DNA of 64,000 nt, from the NCBI RefSeq assembly GCF_014396385.1, contig NZ_CP060716.1, positions 1,116,001-1,180,000 on the forward strand, given 5' to 3'. The stretch's first letter is position 1, and each line of letters begins with the position of its first letter. The position numbers were made by a program, and so were the translations under genes. Below the pieces are notes generated by a model. It did no database searches and was not told where the DNA came from. It worked only from the letters and a program-made list of their open reading frames with translations. Origin of the DNA: Leucobacter denitrificans (GTDB lineage Bacteria; Actinomycetota; Actinomycetes; Actinomycetales; Microbacteriaceae). This document shows positions 8,867 through 17,025 of the stretch, piece by piece.

Positions 8867-9055
8867 TGAGACGCTTCTATGTTTGTCAAGCTGTGCTTAT
8901 TGCTGCATGAGTGGTGTTGAGCATGCGGTACAGGTGGCGGGCGATGTAGCGTTTGATGCAGCGGCGGATCTCTCGTTTACTTCGGCCTTCTTCGAGTCTT
9001 TTCTCGACGTATGTTTTAGTTTCTGCATGATAAGTCATTCGCGACATGGTCAAGT
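8866..9055 (-). pseudogene. IS110-family transposase, C-terminal relic (right copy)
   Basis: The minus-strand frame reads MSRMTYHAETKTYVEKR, then the same REIRRCIKRYIARHLYR tail as the relic at 11-219, ending TGA at 8886-8888. The nucleotide sequence after the stop is also shared and ends at GTGAGAC (8866). The two relics are inverted with respect to each other, with their 3' ends facing inward across 8.6 kb. Scattered third-position differences show they are diverged copies rather than a recent duplication. Confidence 0.75.
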
Positions 9056-9130
9056 CCCGTGGAGTGGTGTAACGAACTCTCTTTAAGAAATGGTTGAGTT
9101 ACGCGCTTAACGCGAGGGGCGGCTCCGTCA

Positions 9131-9289
9131 TCACCTCCCCAGTATCGTCTGCACGAGGGTGAGGCGGCAGCGGGCGAGGACCTCGAGACCGAGGTAGCGG
9201 CGTCCTTCTGCCCACTCATCAGACTGCTCTGCGAGCACCGCGCCCACGAGGCGGATGATCGCGGCCCGGTTCGGGAAGATGAACCGTCC
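9131..9289 (-). pseudogene. IS256-family transposase, C-terminal relic
   Basis: The frame reads [20 protein letters not shown], then [20 protein letters not shown], ending with TGA at 9131-9133. FPNRAAxxRLVGAVLxEQxDEW is the characteristic tail of IS256/mutator-type transposases. Everything upstream is replaced by the recombinase gene that begins near 9279 on the other strand. Only about 50 codons survive. Confidence 0.7.
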
Positions 9290-10586
9290 AAGGTTTTCTG
9301 CCGCCTATCTGGAACGCAAACGCGCCACCTGTGAACGCAAGACCGTGTCGACGATGGCAACGAGACTGAAACATTTCGGGGTGTTCCTCACCGAACAAGA
9401 CCCGGCCCTGACCTCAGTCAAGGATGTGGACCGGCGCCGCCACATCGAACCGTTTCTTGCATCGCTTGTCGACACCCTCAGCGAGAAAGACGGCCAGCTC
9501 ATCAGTATTGGTGACCGGAACCGTCGCGTTGTTGCAGTCTCAACATTCCTCACTGACATCACCGAATGGGGGTGGGATGCTGCCCCAACCCGGAAGGTGA
9601 TCTTTCGAGACGATATTCCCAAACTACCAAGGCTGCTGCCCCGCTACCTACCCATCGATGCTGACCGGCGTCTCACCGCGGCGCTCACCGATCACCCCGA
9701 TAACCCGCTCAGCGCACGAGCGCTACGCCTGCAACGAGCGTGCGGGCTCCGAATCGGGGAACTGCTCGACTTGGAACTAGATTGTGTGCACGAGATAGAA
9801 GGGAATGGGGCTTGGTTGAAAGTTCCGCTCGGGAAACTTGCCACCGAACGTATGGTCCCGCTCGACGAGGACACGCTCGCGATAATTGATGAGATCATCA
9901 AGCTGCGTTCGCATGGCAGGCCGCTCCCGCATCCTCGGTATCGCAGACCTGCACTGTTCTTGTTCACCAGCCACGGCCGGCGCCTCGCCCAGCAAGCGAT
10001 CCGGCATGAGTTGAACCATGCAGCCGAAATTGCGGGCATCGAGCATGTCACTTCTCATCAGCTGCGCCACACTTACGCGACCGCGCTGGTGAACGCTGGT
10101 GTTTCCCTCCAAGCACTGATGGCGCTGCTTGGGCATGCCAGCGCTGAAATGAGTCTGCGTTACGGGCGCTTGTTCGATTCCACTGTCCGAACTGAATACG
10201 AGCGTGCACTTGACCTTGCCAAACAGCACATTCCCGCAACCGACAACACCGTGTTCTCTGGTGAGCATCGTCAAATACCCCTCACCGTTATCACCGGGGG
10301 TAAGAACTGGCAAGAGACTCCGCTGTTGAAGTCGAAAATGGCTGGCGGGTTTTGCTTACGCGCTCCAGCCCAGGGTGCCTGCACATATGCGAATATTTGT
10401 GAGCATTGCCCGTCTTACCGATCTGAGCCATCGTCCCTTCCCATCCTTGCCGCTCAACGCGTCGATGCCCAGGCCCTTGCCCGGGACGCCCAACAGCGCG
10501 GATGGATCGATGAGGTCGAACGCCACAATAAGCTCATCGCCCGACTCGACACACTTATTGCTGACACGGAGGCAAAATCAGTATGA
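9279..10586 (+). CDS. Tyrosine recombinase of Tn554 type (TnpA/TnpB-like)
   Basis: About 435 residues. A SAM-like core-binding domain ([20 protein letters not shown]) is followed by a phage-integrase catalytic domain. Active-site residues are visible: Arg in [13 protein letters not shown], a Lys candidate in [12 protein letters not shown], His-x-x-Arg in [12 protein letters not shown], His in [13 protein letters not shown], and Tyr in SLRYGRLF. A Cys-rich tail ([20 protein letters not shown] then HCPSY) is typical of Tn554-type proteins. The start lies at the boundary with the IS256 relic, so the N-terminus may be trimmed; ATG 9255 is an alternative. It overlaps the next gene by 4 bases. Confidence 0.82.
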   Translation: MNRPRFSAAYLERKRATCERKTVSTMATRLKHFGVFLTEQDPALTSVKDVDRRRHIEPFLASLVDTLSEKDGQLISIGDRNRRVVAVSTFLTDITEWGWDAAPTRKVIFRDDIPKLPRLLPRYLPIDADRRLTAALTDHPDNPLSARALRLQRACGLRIGELLDLELDCVHEIEGNGAWLKVPLGKLATERMVPLDEDTLAIIDEIIKLRSHGRPLPHPRYRRPALFLFTSHGRRLAQQAIRHELNHAAEIAGIEHVTSHQLRHTYATALVNAGVSLQALMALLGHASAEMSLRYGRLFDSTVRTEYERALDLAKQHIPATDNTVFSGEHRQIPLTVITGGKNWQETPLLKSKMAGGFCLRAPAQGACTYANICEHCPSYRSEPSSLPILAAQRVDAQALARDAQQRGWIDEVERHNKLIARLDTLIADTEAKSV

Positions 10587-10870
10587 CGAACACCAGTTTG
10601 TGGCAGGTCGAGCGTGTATGCGTTGAGTTGTCCCGAGACAGCAGGCGGGTCACGTTCACAGCAATCGCAAAACTCACCGGTATCGCACGTTCAACGCTCT
10701 ACCGAAACCCCACGCTCCACGCCATGATTGCGCATTACCGAAGCAACACCCCGGACCCGGGAATGACCGCTCTCACAGATGAACTCGTCACGCTCCGCGC
10801 GACCGTCGAAACACTCGCGAAGACCGTTCAAAATCACGAAACAATGATCCGACAAATCGCGCGCAACTGA
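10583..10870 (+). CDS. Tn554 TnpC-like accessory protein (DUF6262-like)
   Basis: 95 residues. The N-terminal half is a helix-turn-helix (FTAIAKLTGIARSTLYRNPT) and the C-terminal half is a coiled coil (DELVTLRATVETLAKTVQNH). It is coupled to the recombinase by an ATGA overlap. In Tn554-type elements a small protein of this kind follows the recombinases and influences the orientation or frequency of transposition. The second recombinase expected in a full element is not present. Confidence 0.7.
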   Translation: MTNTSLWQVERVCVELSRDSRRVTFTAIAKLTGIARSTLYRNPTLHAMIAHYRSNTPDPGMTALTDELVTLRATVETLAKTVQNHETMIRQIARN

Positions 10871-10925
10871 CAAGTGTTAACTGGCTAATGCACTACCCCG
10901 AGCCCGATTAGCCGGATAATGCTGG

Positions 10926-11165
10926 GATAACGCGGTCGCTGAGTCGTTTTTCGCTTCGTTAAAGAAGGAGCGCTGGTATCGGCAGGCTGCCCCAGCGACG
11001 CGGGCCCGAGCACGCCTCGAGGCGGCTGATTACATCGAGGTGTTTTACAACCGGTCGCGTCTGCACTCGACGCTCGGCTATCGGGCGCCGGCGACGGTGA
11101 TGGGGGTGTTCTTTGACCGGAAGCCCATGGTCAGTGAGGAAGAGATTGACCGTCGTGCTGCGTAG
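10926..11165 (+). pseudogene. IS3-family OrfB, C-terminal relic
   Basis: 80 codons beginning at the last catalytic residue (DNAVAESFFASLKKERWY). They continue ADYIEVFYNRSRLHSTLGYR and end VSEEEIDRRAA before TAG at 11163-11165. The frame and the spacing from the catalytic Glu to YN-R-x-HS-x-LGY are classic for IS3. Nothing recognisable of its own N-terminus lies upstream. Confidence 0.8.
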
Positions 11166-11332
11166 CTCACAGGTTTGCACTGAAGAATCAAAATCATAGT
11201 GTTCTAACGTCTACAGAACTTGACACAGACCACACTTGTCTACAAAACAGTGACACAGCCCAGGGTTCCGGTGTGATTAGGTTGTCCAGGAAGACGCACT
11301 TCCTCGCCTTCACATAGCTATAATGTCGGAGT

Positions 11333-11845
11333 ATGTGCAAGTCCATATTTCGTAGAGTCGCTGACCGGCTTGACCTTCTGCGCCTTGGCAAGGAAAACTA
11401 CGCGCGCAAGCATGGGGTCACCATCGGCAAGGGCTGCCGCATCTACACCAACCTGGTCACCTCTGAGCCATGGATGATCTCGGTTGGTGACCGTGTGACT
11501 ATCAGCACTGCATGCCACCTCATCACTCATGACGGCTCAGGGTGGCTGGTGAGCGATGAGCGCGGTCGGCGCTACAAGTACGCCCCGATTCGAATCGGTT
11601 CCAATGTATTCATCGGAGCAGGAGTGACGATCCTCCCGGGCGTCACTATTGGCGACAATGTTGTAGTGGGCGCGGGGTCTGTCGTCACAAAGGACGTACC
11701 ATCAAGGACGATTTCGGCGGGCGTGCCCGCACGTCAAATTGGCACATGGGAGTCATTCACTGAGAAAGTGCTCTCCTGGCCGTCCGAGTCCGATAAGCGT
11801 GGAAAAACATACCGCGAGCGCGTTGACTCAGTAGCGTCAGATTAG
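11333..11845 (+). CDS. Hexapeptide-repeat acetyltransferase (CatB/maltose-acetyltransferase type)
   Basis: 170 residues. A left-handed beta-helix (ARKHGVTIGKGCRIYTNL, ISVGDRVTISTACHLITHDG, IRIGSNVFIGAGVTILPGV, TIGDNVVVGAGSVVTKDVP) carries the HITHDG-like catalytic His and ends ISAGVPARQIG. Such enzymes O-acetylate sugars in capsule and O-antigen loci. It is intact although surrounded by insertion-sequence debris, so it is probably a leftover of the glycan locus separated by rearrangement. The 170 bases upstream contain no gene. Confidence 0.8.
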   Translation: MCKSIFRRVADRLDLLRLGKENYARKHGVTIGKGCRIYTNLVTSEPWMISVGDRVTISTACHLITHDGSGWLVSDERGRRYKYAPIRIGSNVFIGAGVTILPGVTIGDNVVVGAGSVVTKDVPSRTISAGVPARQIGTWESFTEKVLSWPSESDKRGKTYRERVDSVASD

Positions 11846-12224
11846 ACAATCTGATCGAGGCTCGTCATCCGTGCGTTATGCGCTGCGGCCGTGTAAGCGT
11901 GAGCGGAGACCTGTCGTCCATACTGATACTCAGCCTCCCAAAAAGATCCACAAGCGTGAGATGCCCACCCTTCTGACCCATGTCGCAGATGGCGTAGAGC
12001 GTGCCACGGATGCCGCGAGCAGTCGCATATCGGACGACTGCCGTCTGTGAAGCAACCCGGCTTCAGGGCTAATCGTGAAAACCCCGTCCGAGTACTGTGC
12101 GACCGCGATACGGTCGATTAAGAACTACACCGGGTCGCTCCCCGCCTGTGCGGTGCGAATCAGGACACGCCTGATAGCTGACGATGGCAGTGGCGCTGTG
12201 TCGGGTCCGATGCCTGGTCGGTCG
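11846..12224 (-). other. Decayed DNA with broken minus-strand frames, possible prophage remains
   Basis: No intact gene is seen. On the minus strand, directly after the tape-measure fragment, protein-like pieces appear in different frames: IDRIAVAQYSDGVFTISPEA, GIRGTLYAICDMGQKGGHL, and EAEYQYGRQVSAHAYTAAAH ending with a stop at 11842-11844. This looks like frameshift decay of one or more genes following the tape-measure gene, perhaps tail genes, but I cannot name them. Confidence 0.35.
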
Positions 12225-12982
12225 TTATCGTCGCCCGTCGAGGCCTTCTTCGATTATTCGGTTCATCAGACCGGTATCGACGGCCGCTTCAGGTCGCCCA
12301 TCTTAGGCTAAGATCACGAGTGTACCGCCTGTCCGCGGGAAGACCGTTGCACTTTCTGCGAGCATCGGGATCGCGAGAATTCCGCCGAACATTTTCGCTA
12401 GAAAATCGGACATGCCCTTCCACGCTGAGTTCCATACCGATGAGACCGCTGCGAGCGTGACCCGGATCGTGATGGTGACCAAGTTCAGGGCATCCTTAAT
12501 CGGATTCTCGATCCAACTCGTCAGGGCATCTGACACGAATTTTCCGATGGGCCGCCCAAATCTCGTTCCACCACGTCGCGAAACCCTCAAGCCCACCCTC
12601 GATCCAGCTTATGAATCCGTCCCGGATCTCTGTCACGAATGCGACGACCTGGTCCCAACTCATGACGAGTGCCACGATCGCGGCGACCAGCGCGACGATG
12701 CCGAGGTTGATCCACCTCACCGGGTTCGCGAGAAGCACGAACGTAAACGCCCAGATCGAGGCAGTCCAGGCAGCGATTGCAGCCACGATAGTACCGCCGA
12801 AGACGGCTGCAACGACCCCAATGACCTCAGTATTCTCACCAACCCACACACCGAGGTCCTGCAGGAACGGAAGCGTGGCCGCGAGGCCTTCACCCACGGC
12901 CCCGAATACGGCGGTCACGACTGGTTCGATCGCGACCAATGCGGTGTTCATCGTGAGCTGCCGCTGCTCCCTGAAGTCCATC
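12225..12982 (-). pseudogene. Phage tail tape-measure protein, fragment B
   Basis: Starts beside copy 2 of IS3-a and reads DFREQRQLTMNTALVAIEPV, VTAVFGAVGEGLAATLPFLQ, hydrophobic segments (VIGVVAAVFGGTIVAAIAAW, INLGIVALVAAIVALVMSW) and GFISWIEGGLEGFATWWNEI. After a frameshift near 12550 it continues GKFVSDALTSWIENPIKDAL and WNSAWKGMSDFLAKMFGGIL. After a TAA near 12308 it ends DGRPEAAVDTGLMNRIIEEG. Order and motifs are those of tape-measure C-terminal regions. Joined to fragment A at the GAT duplication it is in frame (EEMM-DFREQ). Confidence 0.8.
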
Positions 12983-13014
12983 GGGTCTGCTGAAGGTTCA
13001 GTTGAGTCCGGGGT

Positions 13015-13896
13015 TTATGCCGCCAAAGCGACGGCATCCATCATTATGGCCTCGAACTCGACCGGTGTCAGCTTCCCGAGCCTGCGCTGCCTGCGTTTGC
13101 GGTGATATTTCCCCTCGATCCATGACACAATCGCGAGCCGCAACTCTTGCCGAGTACGCCACGATTGCCGATCAAGCACGTTCTTCTGCAACAAACTAAA
13201 GAAACTTTCCATGGCGGCATTATCACCACATGCGCCCACTCTTCCCATCGAGCCTTTGAGTTTGTGCCGCTTCAGAGCCTGCTGAAACTTCCGGCTACGA
13301 AATTGACTTCCGCGACCTGAGTGCACCACAACACCCTGGGGGTAGCCGCGCTGCATCAGCGCATTCTCCAACGCTCGAACCGCCAGCGACGCTTTCATCC
13401 GCTTGTCGATTGCATACCCGACAATCTTGTTCGAGCAGACGTCCTTGATCGCGCACAAGTACAGCTTGCCCTCACTCGTCCAATGCTCCGTAAGGTCCGT
13501 CAACCATTTCTCATCAAGATATTCGGCGGTGAAATCACGCTCCACGAGATCGTCACCCACTGGTGCTCCGGCCTGCTGATAGCGGCGCTTACGTTTGGTA
13601 ATCACCGACTGAATGCCAGCGATTTTGCACAGCCGCCATACCCGCCGCTCCGAAATTTGATAGCCGAGGTCATGGAGATCATCAGCGAGCACCCGATACC
13701 CGCCCTCAGGGTCTTCTTCGTGGAGTTCATGCAGCACGCCGATCAAGTGTTCCTCCTCGATCTCACGAGTTGAACGTGGCGAGGCGAGCCACTGGTAGTA
13801 CGCCTGCTCACTGAACCCCAACACCCGGCACGCCACCGCGACCGGCACCCTGACACGGGCACCGGCCGCAGCCATCTCACGGACGAGCGGGAACAC
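13015..13896 (-). CDS. IS3-a OrfB, copy 2 (same Asp-to-Gly change)
   Basis: The predicted product is identical to the OrfB at 7457-8338, including VVHSGRGSQF in place of the usual HSD motif. Both copies therefore share a change expected to abolish catalysis. They must descend from one already-mutated element, either mobilised by an enzyme supplied elsewhere or copied by recombination. Confidence 0.88.
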   Translation of the reverse strand: MFPLVREMAAAGARVRVPVAVACRVLGFSEQAYYQWLASPRSTREIEEEHLIGVLHELHEEDPEGGYRVLADDLHDLGYQISERRVWRLCKIAGIQSVITKRKRRYQQAGAPVGDDLVERDFTAEYLDEKWLTDLTEHWTSEGKLYLCAIKDVCSNKIVGYAIDKRMKASLAVRALENALMQRGYPQGVVVHSGRGSQFRSRKFQQALKRHKLKGSMGRVGACGDNAAMESFFSLLQKNVLDRQSWRTRQELRLAIVSWIEGKYHRKRRQRRLGKLTPVEFEAIMMDAVALAA

Positions 13897-14195
13897 TATT
13901 TTGGGGGCGTGATGTGCACCTGTGACAGATATGCTGCCGCACGACGCAGCACTTCGTTCTCCATCTCGAGCTCGCGGATACGCTTCAACGCTTGACGCAT
14001 CTCGCGTTGCTCGTCAGGATCCTTCGACGGGGACATTCCATAAGTTTTGAACCTGGAATCTTGCACCCACGCGCCGAGCGCGGACTTCGAGACCCCGAGG
14101 TCCTTACACACGGTTTTCTGCGCGATACCGGACTCCACAAGCGCGACAGCGTCACGTTTGAACTCCTCGCTGTACTTCATCGGCATGATCATCAT
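13896..14195 (-). CDS. IS3-a OrfA, copy 2
   Basis: The predicted product is identical to the OrfA at 7158-7457: 99 residues with an N-terminal helix-turn-helix and a coiled-coil end. It overlaps orfB by one base at 13896. Confidence 0.9.
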   Translation of the reverse strand: MMIMPMKYSEEFKRDAVALVESGIAQKTVCKDLGVSKSALGAWVQDSRFKTYGMSPSKDPDEQREMRQALKRIRELEMENEVLRRAAAYLSQVHITPPK

Positions 14196-14257
14196 CCTTC
14201 CAGCTACGCCCTCACGAGCGAAGCGGTCTTGGACTCAACCAAAGCCTCAGCAGACCC

Positions 14258-14819
14258 GCGGAAGCGGGTGGGGTCATCAACTGCTGACGCCCCCAAGGCG
14301 GCTGCGCCGGGCGTGGTGTGGGCGGTTGATTTCCAATTTGATGTCGATGAGCGCGGCAAAGCGATCAAGATCTGCTCCATCGTGGATGAGCACACCCGCG
14401 TGTGTTTGGGTGGTCTTGTGGAGCGGTCGATCACCGCAGAGCGATTCATCGAGCATCTCGAGGAACTCGTCGCTGAGCATGGGGCACCGATGATGCTGCG
14501 AAGTGACAACGGGCCGGAGTTCATCTCGGATGCCGTTGCAGACTGGGCTGGCACGAGAACCGGGTTGTCGTACATCCCGCCCGGTCAGCCCTGGCGAAAC
14601 GGATACGTTGAGTCGTTCAACTCGAGGCTCCGCGACGAGTGTCTGAACATCAACAGCTTCTACTCGCTGCTCCATGCACGGGTCGTGATCAGCGACTGGA
14701 AGCACGAGTACAACCACGAGCGCCGACATTCCTCGCTGGGGTACCTGGCCCCGGTCGAGTACGCTCGATCCTGCACCCACACGTTCGAAGAAACCGACTC
14801 GCATACTGAGCGGACCTAA
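14258..14819 (+). pseudogene. IS3-family OrfB (different subgroup), truncated by IS3-a copy 2
   Basis: The frame opens at the junction with IS3-a and reads APGVVWAVDFQFDVDERGKA (first Asp), GAPMMLRSDNGPEFISDAVA (second Asp), GYVESFNSRLRDECLNINSF (Glu) and EYNHERRHSSLGYLAPVEYA. The stop is at 14817-14819. All three catalytic residues are present, but the N-terminal half and OrfA are missing. This is a different element from IS3-a and IS3-b. Confidence 0.85.
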
Positions 14820-14856
14820 CTACGGGGGCGGCCCACTCTCACAACTGCAAATACTC

Positions 14857-14880
14857 ATCTATGCGGATATCCGCATAGAT
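14857..14880. repeat. 24-bp perfect palindrome
   Basis: The two 12-base halves, ATCTATGCGGAT and ATCCGCATAGAT, are exact reverse complements with no spacer. The palindrome lies at the junction where the istB relic begins. It could be a binding site, a recombination scar or an extruded target; no gene nearby suggests an owner. Confidence 0.8.
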
Positions 14881-15163
14881 CGACGAGCTCGGGTATCTCC
14901 CGCTCCTCGGCGAGGCCGCGTCGGCGCTGTTCCAAGTCATCAACCAGCGCTACCTCAAAACTTCGATCGTGATCACCACGAATCGTCCCGTCGGGGCATG
15001 AGGCGAGATCCTCGGCGACACCACTGTCGCCGCCGCGATGCTCGACCGTCACCTCCACCGCTCCGTCGTCGTCACCCTCGACGGAGCCTCGTACCGGCTA
15101 CGACAGCACGCAACTGTTGCAAACGAACTCCGCCGCGCCACAACCGGCACCAACTTGCGCTAA
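14879..15163 (+). pseudogene. IS21-family IstB-like ATPase, C-terminal relic
   Basis: 95 codons: IDELGYLPLLGEAASALFQV (Walker B Asp-Glu), INQRYLKTSIVITTNRPVGA, a TGA where Trp is expected, then GEILGDTTVAAAMLDRHLHR and SYRLRQH. This is the standard IstB order from Walker B to the C-terminal helix. The P-loop half is missing. A separate IstA-like relic lies at 8372-8866; the two could come from one element split by rearrangement. Confidence 0.8.
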
Positions 15164-15213
15164 TCTAGCCACGCGACCTGGGGAATAAAGTTGAGCAACT
15201 CTGGGGAACTTCA

Positions 15214-15414
15214 GTGAGCACCATCACGCTTTCCGAAGCGTCGGCTAAACAGTCCGGGCCTGAGTATTGGGCTGCGGCGCTCCCTGACCGAGTTGCTGCC
15301 GACTCGATCGTGAACCGTCTCGCGACGAACGCGCGAACGATCACTCTCGAGCAGGTCGATATGCGCCGCCAGCGTGGCATCGAGGCACGAAACGCGGACG
15401 GCTACTGGGAATAG
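15214..15414 (+). pseudogene. Short IstB-like helper ATPase C-terminus
   Basis: 66 codons with ALPDRVAADSIVNRLATNAR and TITLEQVDMRRQRG. The pattern D-x-x-x-ADSIVNRL followed by a basic end resembles the extreme C-terminus of IstB/DnaA-like transposition ATPases of another IS21 subgroup. The stop is at 15412-15414 and no upstream domain is visible. Confidence 0.4.
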
Positions 15415-15552
15415 CTGCTGAATGGGTGGGTGGCGGACAGCCAATTCGACTGTCCGTGACCCACTCGGCAGAACGGTGCTACCGGCTGCGCAGACCAGTG
15501 AAGCGCCCTGGTTCTATTGGAGACTCCATACTTTTGGAAAGAGAATGGAACC

Positions 15553-15887
15553 ATGGCCCAACACAAAAACAAAGGACGACGCTACTCGGCTGAAGAGAAA
15601 GCCGCTGCGGTCAGGATGGTGCGCACTCTCCGCGCTGAGCTCGGCACAAGCCAAGGAACAGCGACGCGCGTCGCTGACCAGCTCGGTTACGGGGTTGAAT
15701 CAGTGCGTGCACCTGGGTGCGTCAAGCCGACATCGATGACGGCGTTCAAGCCGGTGTCACGACCGATGACCAGACCCGGATGCGTGAACTTGAGCAAGAG
15801 AACCGTGAGCTCAAGCGTGCGAATGAAATCTTAAAGCGGGCCGCGTCTTTCTTCGGGGCGGAGCTCGACCGCCAACACAAGATGTAG
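15553..15887 (+). pseudogene. IS3-b OrfA, frameshifted
   Basis: Starts MAQHKNKGRRYSAEEKAAAV and continues through ATRVADQLGYGVESVRA. The frame then breaks at about 15705-15715. Shifting the frame restores WVRQADIDDGVQAGVTTDDQ and the coiled coil MRELEQENRELKRANEILKR, ending ASFFGAELDRQHKM at 15887. The simplest reading is two extra bases near GTGCACCTGG. Copy 2 has the same lesion. Confidence 0.75.
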
Positions 15888-16797
15888 TGGATTTCATCAA
15901 TCGCAACAAGGATGACATTGTGGCTGGTCGTCGTCTGGGGGTCGAGCGCATTTGCAGCGCGCTGCAGGTGGCCCCGTCGACGTATTACGCCGCCAACGGC
16001 AGGCCGGCCTCAGCGCGTCAGGTGCGAGATGCGGAGCTTGCTCCGCTGCTACTCGAAATCTGGGAATCGAACTACTCGGTCTATGGGGTGCGCAAGCTCT
16101 GGAAAGCAGCGAAGCGAGCCGGTATCAATATTGGCCGAGACCAGGTGGGCAGGCTCATGAAAGTCCTCGAGATCGAGGGAGTACGACGTGAGAAACGAGT
16201 AAAGACCACCAAGCCCGACCCGGTGTCTGTGCGACATCCTGACCTCGTGAATCGGGTGTTCTCAGCGGACGGTTGTGGGTGACGGATCTGACGTTCGTGC
16301 CAACCTGGAAGGGTGTCGCCTACGTGTGCTTCATCATCGACGTATTCGACCGCGCGATTGTCGGATGGCGGTGTGCATCAACCATGAAGACCGAGACCGT
16401 GCTCGACGCGATCGAAATGGCTCGCTGGTCACGAGGCAAGAAGCTCCCCGAACTTCGATGCCATTCCGATGCAGGGTCTCAATTCACATCCATCCGTTAC
16501 GGAGAACGCCTCGCCGAGATCGGGGCAACGCCCTCGATCGGGACGGTTGGCGATAGCTACGATAACGCTCTGGCCGAGTCCGTGAATGGGTATTACAAGG
16601 CTGAGCTCGTGCGCGGGCCTGCGAAAAAGGGGCCTTGGAAAACGATTGATGACCTTGAACTCGCGACGCTGGGTTGGGTGCACTGGCACAACACCGAGCG
16701 CCTGCACGGATACCTCGGCGACGTGCCGCCTGCAGAGTTCGAAGCGGCATTCTATGCTGGGATCACCAGCGCCAAAGAACTGGTCGAACTCAAATGA
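15887..16797 (+). pseudogene. IS3-b OrfB, frameshifted between the HTH region and the integrase core
   Basis: The first half (DFINRNKDDIVAGRRLGVER, YSVYGVRKLWKAAKRAGINI) ends prematurely at FSADGCG, 16280-16282. The second half restarts as LWVTDLTFVPTWKGVAYVCF (first Asp) and contains CHSDAGSQFTSIRYGERLAE (second Asp) and YDNALAESVNGYYKAELVRG (Glu). Related elements have a few extra residues before the LWVTDLT motif, so a short deletion is the likely cause. All catalytic residues are intact. The same lesion is in copy 2. Confidence 0.8.
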
Positions 16798-16845
16798 GCT
16801 GAGTCTCTAAGAAACCCAGGGCGCTTCAGGCGCGCGCGTCCGCTC

Positions 16846-17025
16846 ATGTTTCGGGTACTTGCCGTTTTGGCAACTGCTGCGGTTGCTGTAACAGGGCTGG
16901 TGAACCTTGACCGGAAAACCCCGGTTGAAGCGAACCAAACCATTGAAGCCCACGCCCTAACCCCAGCTCCCTCCGAGGTCTCCGGATCGCAAGAAGGCAT
17001 CCCCCGCCCACAGATACAGCGATGA
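16846..17025 (+). CDS. Small putative exported peptide beside IS3-b (doubtful)
   Basis: 59 residues beginning MFRVLAVLATAAVAVTGLVN, which has the charge and hydrophobic core of a signal peptide, followed by a polar tail with no recognised domain. It starts 18 bases after IS3-b, and its end runs antisense through the last 69 bases of the BNR-like gene. It may be the 5' stub of a gene destroyed by the insertion, or chance. Confidence 0.25.
   Translation: MFRVLAVLATAAVAVTGLVNLDRKTPVEANQTIEAHALTPAPSEVSGSQEGIPRPQIQR

Larger units (their letters stand above)
12983..14257 (-). mobile_element. IS3-family insertion sequence IS3-a, copy 2 (1275 bp, inverted)
   Basis: Same length, same terminal repeats and identical predicted proteins as copy 1, in opposite orientation. 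Flanks are ATC on the plus-strand left (the complement of GAT, beside tape-measure fragment B) and GCG on the right, inside another IS3 orfB. It disrupts that orfB, whose remaining part begins at 14258. Near-perfect inverted copies 4.6 kb apart are a ready substrate for homologous inversion. Confidence 0.9.
15499..16828 (+). mobile_element. IS3-family insertion sequence IS3-b, copy 1 (1330 bp)
   Basis: Bounded by terminal repeats beginning TGAAGCGCCCTGG (left) and, on the complement at the right end, TGAAGCGCCCTGGG. Flanks are CAG and GGC, so no target duplication remains. It is identical in length to copy 2 at 24526-25855, with identical predicted proteins. The copies are inverted and enclose 7.7 kb of polysaccharide genes. 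Both orfA and orfB carry frameshifts. Confidence 0.9.

Noticed and set aside
7096..14257. A functional composite transposon formed by the two IS3-a copies
   Set aside because: The transposase is predicted dead, outer flanks do not form a target duplication, and the GAT pattern is explained by a single insertion plus inversion.
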